Shown here in pieces: positions 1 to 12,000 of a stretch of 64,000 nt of DNA; position 1 is the first letter of the stretch; each line of letters begins with the position of its first letter. Position numbers and translations under genes: made by a program. This stretch comes from Heligmosomoides polygyrus polygyrus (taxonomy: Eukaryota > Nematoda > Chromadorea > Rhabditida > Heligmosomidae): positions 61,964,623 to 62,028,622 of the forward strand of contig OX377201.1 in assembly GCA_947396885.1 (NCBI GenBank), in the 5' to 3' direction. Below the pieces are notes generated by a model, which made no database searches, was not told where the DNA came from, and worked only from the letters and a program-made list of their open reading frames with translations.

Positions 1-27
1 AAGACGATTCAAACGATTCCCCTACCG
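1..27 (+). CDS. ceh-48-like: ONECUT gene, partial exon at window edge
   Basis: Reads in frame 3 as a short Asp/Ser/Pro stretch (DDSNDSPT) and ends at a strong GTACGT donor (28-33). Its one leftover base joins the next exon in phase. Weak by itself; supported by phase continuity. Confidence 0.5.
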
Positions 28-3000
28 GTACGTTCGTCGGGTGCTTCAATTGTCCTCGTGGTGGTAAAGAACGAGAAGATGAGTGAGGAAGTTCAGGTCA
101 GCCTCCTTGTTCGACACCATCCGAGTACTCCCAGTCGCACGCCTCGCAACCGACGGACACCACCTTCTCGTCCGCCAGTTTCGTTCCCGCCTATTCTGGG
201 CTGGAAATCAGGTGAGTTCCCACTGATGGCTATTTCTGTTAGACTGCAAGGGTACCAAACTTTTACAGGTCCCCAAAGCTTGAGAAGGAGTGTTTCTTCA
301 ACGGCTACACGAATGGCGAATGCGATATCGACAACGAGGTAGTTAGTGACATCCTTGGCCTCCTAGAAAGCGCCTGCATGAATGGAACTTCAGCCTCTCG
401 TTTTAGTCCTCATGTATGGCGAAGAGTGGTTCACCAATGGAGAATGGACATGAAAGTCCTGACGGAGACGAGGAGGACGATGGTGAAGAACTCAATACTA
501 AGGTGCTGTCCGCTGTTGGCGATTTCGTAGAATTAGTTGAGCGTGTCCTTTTGTCGGTTTAGGACTTGGCGCAAAGGATATCTGCTGAGCTGAAGCGGTA
601 CTCGATTCCGCAGGCAATATTCGCTCAGAAGATTCTCTGCAGGTATGTCTCTGTCCAAGTCTCTCTTCCCTTCCCCAAGTTTCCGTGCTTTCCTCGTGCA
701 AGGCGAAGCCGTGGAGCCATAACCTGATTATGCAATGGTGTATGTGCCAGTTGGCCAGCACTGATTGCGTCGGCGGCGAGAGGCAAAGTCGATTTGTGGC
801 CGATCATCGTATCGTGTCCGTCCCCGTGCCAAGGCTCGGTAGTGGGATCACGGTCGTTCGGCCTCCAACTCATCCGGATTCGCTTTTCAGGTCTCAGGGA
901 ACGCTGTCGGACTTACTGCGCAATCCGAAGCCGTGGTCAAAGTTGAAGAGTGGTCGGGAGACGTTTCGGCGAATGGCCAAGTGGCTGCAGGAGCCTGAAT
1001 TCAAACGCATGTCCGACCTCAGGATGGCAGGTTCGTCGCAGGAACTCGTCGACTATATGCGTGCGTTTCTGCCGTCGTCTGCCCCCACCGCCTCCTGGCT
1101 TCTGTTTACGGCGAATCTGTCATCATTCGCAACGCTACCTAATCTCTTGGGCATCCACCAGCTGCCGCTCCCATTATAGTAGCGACTGCTTCCTTTCTCC
1201 CGAAACATTCCGTAGAAAACTTCCAAAGGGCTCATTGCGCGCCGCCAACCAGGCACGGTCTTCACGTGCAAGTCATGCGCGATATGCTCCGTTCCCTCGG
1301 AAGCCAGAGAAGGTCGTGGAACGAAAAAGGCTGGAGTCTTCAGAGTCCATACGAAACTGTAGAGCCAATTGTCTACACGGTGCACCCAGCTGAAAAGGCG
1401 ATCCCTCATGGAAATCAATAGATAAGTAATGTTAATGAGGAGCCAGCTGTACCCGACAGATGGTCTGCCATGTACGCGTGAGGTCGTTGAGGCGCGGGGA
1501 CGTAGCAGGAAGCGACGGGGACAGCGGGTAATCGCCTGCCGGGACCGTCAAGCAGCCATCTCGAACACACCTGTGTCCACCGACACCTTAGCCGGCAGGC
1601 GGACGCAGGTCTTTAAGAGGCTGCAAGCAGCGAGAGGCTTGTCATCTCAGGGAGCACTTTTCACATTCAGTTCAGTGTCTGCTGTTGTGGTCTCAGCTGC
1701 ACTTGAAACCTCACCAGCCTGCTCGGCCATGGATGGCACCGTGTCGAAGTTGTTCGAACGACGGAGGGACCTTTAGAGGCCGCAGACATCTGACCCGTTG
1801 CCCCGACTCGGTCCGACACCTCCGAGCAGGTCTCGGACTGTGTTTCTGCTCCAGCCCGACCCGTCCTGTGCGCTCTTCGGCAGCAGGTCGAACTCGCCGG
1901 CGAGGGCGGCGTTTTCCATCCTCGCCGCGCTACAGTAGGCTGCACACGCCAATCGGAAATCGATGTGCTTGAGGGGGAGCACGAGAGAGGCGGCGTGGCG
2001 AGCAGAGGGAGGAGAGCGAAGCGGAGCAGCAGCCCCGAGGGCGACTGGGGCCGGCCGCCGGCGACCCGGGGATCTGCGGACGACTGACAACCATCCAGCC
2101 AGTACTGCCTGCGCCCGGGCGGACAGTGTAGCTCTGTGGGACCCAGAAGCCCCTCCCGACGAGATGTGAAGCGCCGAAGCAGAGGCAGAGCTCACGAATC
2201 GGAGTGCCAGCGCCCGGATCGATGCTTTAGCGGCCGGTTGTTTCAGTAACCAATCGGATGAATTGGAGAGCAGCAATATCGTCAAGCGAGTTCGACGGAC
2301 GCGCTCGGAGCCGGCTCCGTGCTTGTGGGCCCCGTCGTTTGTCGTTCGCTGGTCCGCCTCTCCTCTCTGCGCGACAGGAAGCCCCTGCCCCGTCCGCCTT
2401 CCACGTTCCAAATGCTTCTGGCGAGCCTTTTGCAGCATGTAACGCGATCCGCGGCGCTGATCCAACATCCACTGGGGGCCAGCTGGCGCTCGCTGCTCAT
2501 TTACAGACCCTGACGCGCCGCCGCAGCATCTGAGTTGGGGAAGCTCAGCGATGCGAAGAACGAGGACAACAGCGCTGTTGAGCGGCCGTGCGTGTTCGCC
2601 TGAGCACTGGGCGAGCGAATCCAACCCCATCTGTTCACAGTTCATCGACTCCTACGTGTCCTGGTAGTGAAAGTATGCGGCAGGGGCTAGGACATACTTT
2701 GGGGGGGGGGGGAGTGAATGAAGTCGTAATGTCCCTTGAAGCTGATGTGAGCCACACAATGTGTTGGCGTCCATGATCTATCTATTTCTCCACTTTGTTC
2801 ACCAACTACTACTGTTACTATCTGTAAAAGCGCGCCGATGAAAATGCCACCTCCTTTTTGGTTACGCCATGTATTTCTGAATTTTTGATCTAAATGCTAA
2901 CGCCTATGTACTAAGCAGATCTCGGTTACGGCACACACGTTAACTTCCTTTCTTGAAAGCTATTGTTCTAACACAGAAACCATTCTTCCTTCTTGAAGTT

Positions 3001-6000
3001 TTTATACAATTTTAATTATTACAATAAACCCTTACAAAAATTCAAGGACGTTCGTTTTGCCATTACCTCATAGGAACTCTTTGTCTTTCGTCCTAATTTT
3101 GAGCTGCTTCTCCTTCAAAAGGGGCAGCCACATAAGGATCCTAACACTTATCCCTTACACTCTTATCCAGGTAGGCAGCTTTAAGCCATGTGACATATTT
3201 TATCTCTTATAGAATAAAAGGATAAAGGACAGCGTTAATCAATCCTTTTCTGTAATGCGCATTCTAGTTCTACGGGATATCGTGAAGGTAATTTGGATGC
3301 ATACTTGGCCATATAATGACTTGCGGTGGCCAGCCAATGGAAAGTATGTATTTCAAAGTATGTGTTCTCAAGATAGGCCCTTTACCAGTTCATCGACCTC
3401 GGAGGAACGGAAGGGTTCGTCGGCCTGAACGGAAACCACCACACCACAAATTGATTTGGGGTGCGTGCGAAGGCCGGCGCCTCTTCGCACTGCGCCACAC
3501 GCCCCCTCACCACTGAATCCTGTTGCGAAATTCTGACGTCCTCTCTTTCATTCTTCCTTTATTGCATGAGCATGCCATGCGACTGAATGGAGTGAAAAGG
3601 TGTGGAAGCTAACAACACAGCAGTGCAGAAAGGCGGCGAAGAAACTGAGGGAGAAACTGTGCGAAGGAAAAACGCACAGCAACCGCTGGCATTCATTTTC
3701 TTCCATTCATTGACAACAACTGTGTGGGCTTCTCTCCGTTAATATCGTCCGTCGTCATCAACTCCTTGTGGGGATGGATGCCTTTATTCGATTTTTACTT
3801 GTTTTTTTTTCAAAAGGAGGGATAGCACAGAAGTTGGACGCAAGGTAAAATAATATTTTGTTGAAAAGGAGTAAGCCTTGAAAAGCCTTTGCCGACTGCG
3901 CTCTTCTCTTCCTCCTAGACTTTTCTTTGATTCTCGTTATCAGATTTTGGCAGCCAGATAGTCTTCTCACTTTTGCTCACATACACAGTTTTTCTTCAAA
4001 TTTCTTTCCCCTGCGAGAACTCGTACAATGAAAGGTAGTTGTTGCCTAGTACAGTCAGATCCGAGTACATTTGTGAATACTTTTGGTGAAATTACATTTG
4101 GTGCCTGAAGAGCTGTATCTCAGGCAAACCGTTCTTGGATCGTCTAAAATTGTGACCACCAATACTTGAGAAAGGCGCGTGGTAGGGCCTCGGAGTAGTA
4201 GCCGGCCGTCGCTTGCTCTCCGAATCGGGAAGGCTTTTGGTTCTGGTCACGCCCAGGCTAGCCAAACTTACCATCCCTTCGGTGTCGGCGAGCTGTTTTC
4301 GAAGTCGCCCGGGAAGACTAAGCCATTGACTTCGTCGATTGGCCACCGCTATTCAATGTATAGGCCAAATGTGCTAGTATTTCCATGCAAAGGAATTGAT
4401 TAACGCTGTCCCTCAGCTTTTGCTCCAATGTTTAACAGACTGTTTGATGCTGTAGTAGTTTGTATAAAACCGGAAGCCTATGAAGGGGTGAGAAGACCTT
4501 TAGCCGCTTAATAGTTGTCATTATGTTTAAACAAATGGTATTTTTCTGAAAGGTGAAGAGGGTCATTCTATACTGATTATTCTCGAAGGCGGTGACGCTA
4601 GATTTATATATTATATTTTACTTATTAGATTTATAAATTTATTTATATATTTATAATCTCCAAGTGCTGTTTTCTTAGTGTGCTAGAATTTCCATGCCGA
4701 ACGAGGTTGTAGGCGGATCAAATCTTCGAGCGGCCTAAGGTTTCGATGTGCTCGTCGTCTTCAGAGGCCCGCTCCCGTTGCTGTTGGTGGCCGAGTGGTG
4801 ACTGTTTTTGATCCTTACAACCTCGTTCGGCACGGAAATACATATCTATAGTTAATGAGCAAGCCATGGCTCACAAACAGGGAAATGCGATTGTTTGAGA
4901 AAATCGGAAGATGAACGCCAAATTTGGTGCCCACATTCGATTCTGGGATCGGACATATGGATGGCCGATTGTTCATGGTAGCCTTCCACATAGAACATCC
5001 TGTTTATGCGGACCCAGAAATTTCGTCCTGATAAGGAAACGACAAGGATCGAAGTTCCCAGAGGCTCCTTGAAATTGTAGTTGTGACTCAGAGTTCAATA
5101 AATATTTCCTTCAATCAAAATAGCAGCTCAAGTTGAACATCTGAAGCCCCATTAAAAGTCTTCTCTCTTTTGCATTTCTAATACCCTGCAATGGAAATTT
5201 ACCCCAACAACCAAAAACATAATGTAATTGAGGAGCGAACGAGCGCATGGCGCAACCCTCACTGAACCTTTTTCTTCAAGACGCTGGACTATGTGCCTGT
5301 GAAGTCTTTGAAGGTATTTCCAACTACTGGCATAAGAATTTTATGGCCATTCTAACATTGTGTGCAGTATTTTGCACTTAATGTATGTCCCTTGGTGACA
5401 CATCAATTTGTCTTTCGCGCACAGCCGTGATATTTTCTTTAGTAATAATATGACCACTTTCCAGAATAACAATACTAGAATTGTAAAAACGCTTTCACAA
5501 CTGTATGGAGGACAGCTCTTTAGATTGATGAGGTGATTAACGTTCAGCAAAATTATAAAATTAGTGTTGAACAGTGAACATTTTCGTTTCCGAATTTCGG
5601 ACAAACGCAGTCGAAACGCGGAGCGGAACGGATGAGCCAAAGACGACCGGAAACAACCGGAATTCAGAGCGCAGAAGCGGAAATTCTGCTCATCCCTGCT
5701 CACGAATTTCTCCTTGATCTATCCATCTATCGCATTGAATTCATTGTGATAGATGAGAAATATAGGCATCTGAGCAGTTGGAAAGCCTCCTGCCTTTTCG
5801 CACCTCGGCACACCTTTTGCATATGAACTCAGTTTGATTGATAGCCCAACTTTGAGGCTCGTTCGACTCTTCTCTGACATTCGACTCAGCTGCAGCCTTC
5901 TTGCTGTGCTCTGAATAGGGCTCCACACTGGCTGTGGTTTTGTTGAAAAGGTTTCGATTCCTGAAGGCGTGAACACTGATTCACCTTGACGCCTCGCGGC

Positions 6001-9000
6001 TAGGCGCTGAGCGTGGCCTGTGTGAGCAATTCCGCTCAAAACTCAGGTCTCTTAACATCGAAGCGGCTCCTCCTGCATCCAGACCACGCGCACACGTGAG
6101 GGCATTGCCCTGCCGCTGGCTATGTATGCATTGGATCCGATCAGAAATCTTCGGATAATTGGATGATTCGGATCGGGTTATCCGAATCGGATATCCGAAA
6201 ATGATTCGTCGCTAATCTGAACAGAGATGACCGATTGTCCGCCCGATCCGAAATTAGCTGATGTCGGCCTCGGTGCTCTTTTCCATGCCCCTTCTTGTCG
6301 CCGAAGCCCCAGCGCATGAGGCTGTTGTATAACTTGAGTCTGTTTTAGCCTGCAAGCGGAAAGAGGAGCAACAGGTGCAGCACAGTCAGCCGCAATTGCC
6401 GAAGAAGCCCCGCCTTGTGTTCACCGACATCCAAAGGAGAACACTACAGGTTTGCCTTTTCGCTCGCTTCATCTTCAGTTAGCTGACTCTCCGTGTAACT
6501 GTACATTACCATTTCGTTGAGCCCCTTCCCTACAAGGTTGGCATGCTGTCGATCTGCCGAGGCTTTCCAACAAATTACGGTCCACCACCCGCTGTGAAAT
6601 ACTGCATCAAAAACACGGCTAGTATCCTGAGCAGCTTGACGGGCTTTTTTCATCCACTGTCTGAGATATCTTTTTACATTTATCTACGAACAGTTTGCTG
6701 TTGCAGCGTGCTTCTCTGAGCTGTCCACCAAGATTGTTAAACAGGCTTTATTTCGGCTGACGTTTCGGCGTCTTCGCCTTCTTCGGAGCCTGGAAAAGTC
6801 TAGAATATTAGTGAAACTATCCCCCCAAACGCCATTTCATCCTACAGAATAGTGTTCTCAAGACAGCTAGAGTAAAGGACCGATGTACCAGGTACAGCGT
6901 TTTATCTAACCTTCCAGGTGAGTGCCGATGAACACCACCAGGTACCCCTGGATGGAGATAGACGTGGGTTTAGCCCCGGATACCACCTGACTTAAATACC
7001 CTGCAGGTCATATCAGATTGATCAAAACCCACAGAGCTCGACAAAGGGTGCCAGTTTCTGGGTTATCGCTATGCACTCGTCTTTGCGGTTGACCTGTGGA
7101 TTTCTGGCCGCTATCCAAAGCGCCTCAAGTGTCCTGCGTGCTGAGATGTCGCTTTCTCTCGTTAAGATGGAGACGGACACTTGGAACATGGCGCCATAGT
7201 GGCATCGGACCCTGTGCTCTCCCCAAGGAGTTGACACCTTGGGTTTCTTGAGGCCACCTAGATGCTCCCTGACTCTAATACACAACGGTTTACCCGTTTC
7301 CCCTATGTACTCCTGCCCGCACATTCTACATGACATGAGGTATACCACCCCAGATGTCATGCAGTCTCCCTAGGGCAAACTACGCAGGATGGAGTGGATG
7401 GGCAGAGCAACAATGAACAAGGTTGAACCAACAGTCCGAGCATATAAGGCTTACACGCGAAACACCTACAGAAAATTGGTTAGCCTTCCTCAATGTACAG
7501 GTGTATTTCTCTCACGGAGAAATGAAGACTAGATGGTATCGGAAACCCAGCAGCAAGAACATCTTTTTCATTGTTGCTCTGCCCATCCCTCTAACACTAA
7601 AAAGGGCATTATTAAAAATATGTTCCGGACAGCCATTGCCACTTCGTCGGATAACGAGCAAAAGCTGCTGTCTTTAAAAATGGCACAAAATATTGCAGAA
7701 GCCAACGGGTACCCAGCTAATAGTACTCCTAGAAGAGGGAGACCACGACCCAGCGTCATGGTTCGCCGTGAGGAAGAGCGGGGAAAAATACCCTTCTGCG
7801 TGCCTTTTATCTCAGACGAAGTGAGCGCAGAGATCCGCGCGTGCGTTCGCAAAGCGGATCTCCAAGAAGTGGTGAGGGTGGTCGAGGTGCCTCCCACGAA
7901 CTTGAAGGGGCAGTTGGTCCGGAACCGAATCTACGATCGGATGTGTTCCACTCCATCCTGCGTAGTTTGCCCTAGCGGTAACGAGGGAGACTGCATGACA
8001 TCTGGGGTGATATACCTCATGTCATGTAGAATGTGCGGGCAGGAGTACATAGGGGAAACGGGTAGACCGTTGTGTATTAGAGTCAGGGAGCATCTAGATG
8101 GCCTCAAGAAACCCAATGTGTCAACTCCTTGGGGAGAGCACAGGGTCCGATGCCACTATGGCGCCATGTTCCAAGTGTCCGTCTCCATCTTAGCGAGAGA
8201 AAGCGACATCTCAGCACGCAGGACACTTGAGGCGCTTTGGATAGCGGCCAGAAATCCACAGGTAAACCGCAAAGACGAGTGCATAGCGATAACTCAGGAA
8301 CTGGCACCCTTTGTCGAGCTCTGTGGGTTTTGATCAATCTGATATGACCCGCAGGGTATTTAACCCATTGACGACCGCGCGGCAAATCGCGGGTCTGGCG
8401 CGTGGGACCGCGCGCTGGGACCGTCTTGAGGCTCGAATCTCGTGCACTCACTACTTCACGGTATTCCAAATGAAGCTCCCTCTCCAATGGGTGAGCCACA
8501 TATTGGAAAAGGCCGGAACAGGTTCGAAGCAAAACGTAGAAGATGTATTTGCTGCCACAAAAAGGTCAGCACAGAAAAGGGCCCACGTTCGTCACGAATC
8601 GTGCAAATAAGGTGACCACACGATGTAGCAAGTGTGTGAAATATTTTTTCTAAATTGGGTCCAAGGTTTTCGCAAGAAATTTGACTAGATGTCTTAACCA
8701 TGACCATTTTTGTAAGATATACGTAGCTGTTCGTGAGTAGTATCTATTTATTTGAGGTTTGAATAGTGTGTTGTGCTGATTTTTTTATCAAAGCTTTCGT
8801 TAGAAGTAAATGATTCTCGGACCACTGTGCAGGTAGCATTGGTAGGATCCAACGAATCTAATGAATACTAGTAAACTATGAAAAATCGAGGAAGTGCGCC
8901 GCAGCGAACATTTTTTTAACCGCGGGCTAAAATTGGGCCGCGCGGTCCCACGCGACAGAAAACCTGCGGGCCGAAATTGGGCCGCGCGGTCGTCAATGGG

Positions 9001-12000
9001 TTAAGTTGGGGGTGGTATCCTGGGCTAAACCCACGTCTATCTCCATCCAGGGGTGACTGGTGGTGCTCATCGGCACTCACTTGGAAGGTTAGTTGATACG
9101 CTGCACCTGGTACATCGGTCCTTTACTCTAGCTGTCTTGAGAACACTATTCTGTAGGATGAAATGGCGTTTGGGGGGATAGTTTCACTAATATTCTCGAC
9201 TTTTCCAGGCTCCGAAGAAGGCGAAGACGCCGAAACGTCAGCCGAAATAAAGCCTGTTTAACAATCTTGGTCTAACAATCAGAGAAGCACGCTGGAATAG
9301 TATATTCGATATGCCAAGATTTATCGAAAGTCGGACTTGGGCAGTTTGCTGTTGTTTGTTGATTTATCCCAACGTATACCACTCAGTCCGCGTAGAGGCC
9401 GGTCTAACAAGGTCTTCTAAGTACTGGCTGGGTTATCGCCCAGGAAACCGACAGTAACCGAGCGGCGTGAACCAGTTGTCTTGAACAGCGTCCAGCGGCC
9501 ATCATTCTCTAGTGTCTGTGACTCCATATCGTGAATTCTACATAAAAATCGGTCCAGGTGTGGTGCTAGGTCATAAGGCGTTCCACTTGGGCAGACAGAG
9601 AAATGGGTGGGCAGGACAGAAAAACTTTCTTCACGCAGTGCAGCTACGCTTTCATGCTACTGCTTGGAGTTTCGATTGTGAAATTAAGAAATTGCAAAGA
9701 CTCGATCCCGCACTGTCTATTCTCCCAGCCCCCCCCCCCCGAGATATTGGTACTGTTCAACATCTGAGATGTCCTTCCATTTACCTCAAGGCTCGTCTCA
9801 AACGTGAATTGGGCTACTACATATTTCTACACTTCGAGGGCAACATATTGTGCTGTTCAGTAACTAATGTTGATTTTCATAATCTTCAAAGTGGATTTAT
9901 TTATATTAACAGCAAACATTGTTCAATGATATATTGATCATTTTATTAGATGACCTTTTGCCATCTTTCGGTAAGTTGCAAAAAATCCACATTCGAAGAA
10001 GCTTTGGTTTTTGGAAGCGAAGAACTTGTGCAACACATTTTGAACGGCTCGATTGGAATCAAAATTTTACCATTCAAATGGTTTTGAGGGAAGCGAAACA
10101 AATAAATTGATGGCGCTATGTCAGGGCAGTAGGGTGGCATCAGTTTCCAAATGAGCTCTGTTAATTTCTCACCGGTTATCAAAGAGTGGTGTCTGGGGTT
10201 ATCATGATGGAACATCACGCCTATGCGAGTTCTGGGCGCTTTTTCTTGAGTAGACTCCATGACCGACTTTGAATCTCGGCATGACGTTTCGTGTTGAATT
10301 GCTCGAGAAGCTGTGCGCCGAGATTGTTACAGCACTTTATTCGGCTTGCGTTCCGGCGGTTTCGCCTTCTTCAGAGCCTTTGTGGTGGAGCCGAGGAGCT
10401 GCACCAGTCACCGTCAGATCTTTTCCTTGAGTCTTCGTTCAATTTCGATGGCTCACGACAGTAGACATTGGAGTCAATATTTGGGCTTCTTGGAAGCAGC
10501 TCAGTGAGCGCTATACCCTCGCGTATGTCAACGCGTTCGGTGAGGTGGGTTTCCTTCAACTCGTGAGGAACCCAAACATCCAGTTCGTTCACGTACCCAA
10601 GCTGTTGCAAGGGCAAGCAAACGGTTGAATTTTATATGTGAGGCTCCTCTACCATCTCTCGAGTCGTCGTTCGCCGGCAGGTTTCGACTGAATGTAAGAC
10701 TTTCATTTTGTCGTCATCGACAGTGATTCTACGACCAGTATGTATGTGGTGCGTCTTGCACATTAAAGTTTCCGGAGCGGAAGCTAGCAAACCAACGCTG
10801 ACAATGGCGTTTAGTAAGGCAGTCCTCACCATAAACTTCACATAATTCCTTCTGAGCTTGCACCACATCTTTCTTTGCCTTTTCGGAAGTGAAACAATAA
10901 AATACGCCGATAATGCTCTCTTTGATTGTTCATTTGTAACCTAATTTATCACTTGTTTTTACTAATAACGCCCAGTTTTGGCAGAAGATAGTCTAAAGTC
11001 TAACTTTTAAAATAGTGTATAACAATGTAAACCACGCAATCATTACTACATAAAAATATAGAGCCCCCTATGAGAAAAAAACGACATTAATTATCCAACA
11101 ACCTTGTACTGCTGCAGGCTGATGTTGCTGGTAGGTATCAGTATCCATGGAAAGAAGACGGAAGGTTAGGCCTAGGAATGTTGTAGATACTTGTGCTTAT
11201 TGTTAGGTGAAGCACGCTGCATAAGACCTCCATGGGGGGGGGGGGAAGGTAGACTTTTGATTGTAATTTTTTGAGCGTTTGTGAAACTCCTGCGCTTGAA
11301 ACAGCCACATGTATCCTACCTATTAGCTCTTCTCAAAGGCTCCGCTATTCAACTTGATTCGGTGAATTTTCTGCAACCAAAAATCTCCATGAAATGTTTG
11401 CCTTCCATTTGATATGACACTTTCTAGCTCTCTTGGCAGGCCTCAGTGGGATCACTCACGATTATTCCGCGGTTGGTTTTTTAGAAGATCCTGTCGTGAG
11501 CGTTCTACGTTTTTGGTGTTACCGTGTTTCTTAACGCCACACTGCATAGTATACGATGTTAGAGCTCAATGGACTTGACAGGCCTTTACGGGCGGCAGTG
11601 AAAATCGAATGTGGCGAACGACATCACCACCAAATTTCCTTTGCTTTGTGGTCTAGTGATTCGTTCCTCTAACCATAAGAACAGCTGCTCTCGCCTTAAC
11701 AGGAGACTCCTTACGAGACCGCGCTATCTCTTCACAGCAAGTGCGTGGTAGAAGGCGCCGGCTGTCGCGTGAACCCGACTCCGGGTTCTTGGCTCGTGCC
11801 AACCAAGCTTTCATTCTTCCGGTGTCGGTGATTGGTATTAGACCTGTTTGGATAGGCGAAACGACGACTTGTTTATCGACTGACCACCGTAATCATTGTC
11901 CAGACCAATACGCTTTTAAGCTGCCTCTACGATATCCCCTAGAACCAGGATGCGCTGCCGATCCCAAGGAGGGATCGATTACTTCCTTGCTGTCCTTTAT

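Larger units (their letters stand above)
1031..6348 (+). other. ONECUT intron 6 (5.3 kb)
   Basis: No gene recognised. The stretch 1430-2660 is GC-rich (densest 1960-2140) and its nature is unclear; an internal promoter is possible but unsupported. 2700-2711 is a poly-G run. 2720-4680 is AT-rich sequence with no clear coding. A MITE is annotated at 4688-4840 and a weak SINE candidate at 3390-3515. 6130-6250 is a cluster of ATCCGAA-type motifs. Confidence 0.7.
7421..9283 (+). mobile_element. Penelope-like element copy 2 (3' part) with piggyBac-type insertion
   Basis: Oriented head-to-head with copy 1. It includes the end of the reverse transcriptase (WLAFLNVQV, TRWYRKPSSKN), a linker, the GIY-YIG endonuclease and the 3' terminal sequence ending in AATAAAGCCTGTTTAAC near 9260. 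It is interrupted in its 3' UTR by the TTAA-flanked element at 8364-9000. Partial copies in inverted or tandem orientation are characteristic of Penelope-like elements. Confidence 0.87.

Noticed and set aside
7568..7897. 109-codon minus-strand frame opposite the Penelope coding region
   Set aside because: It is the antisense shadow of the linker that clearly encodes PLE protein on the plus strand.
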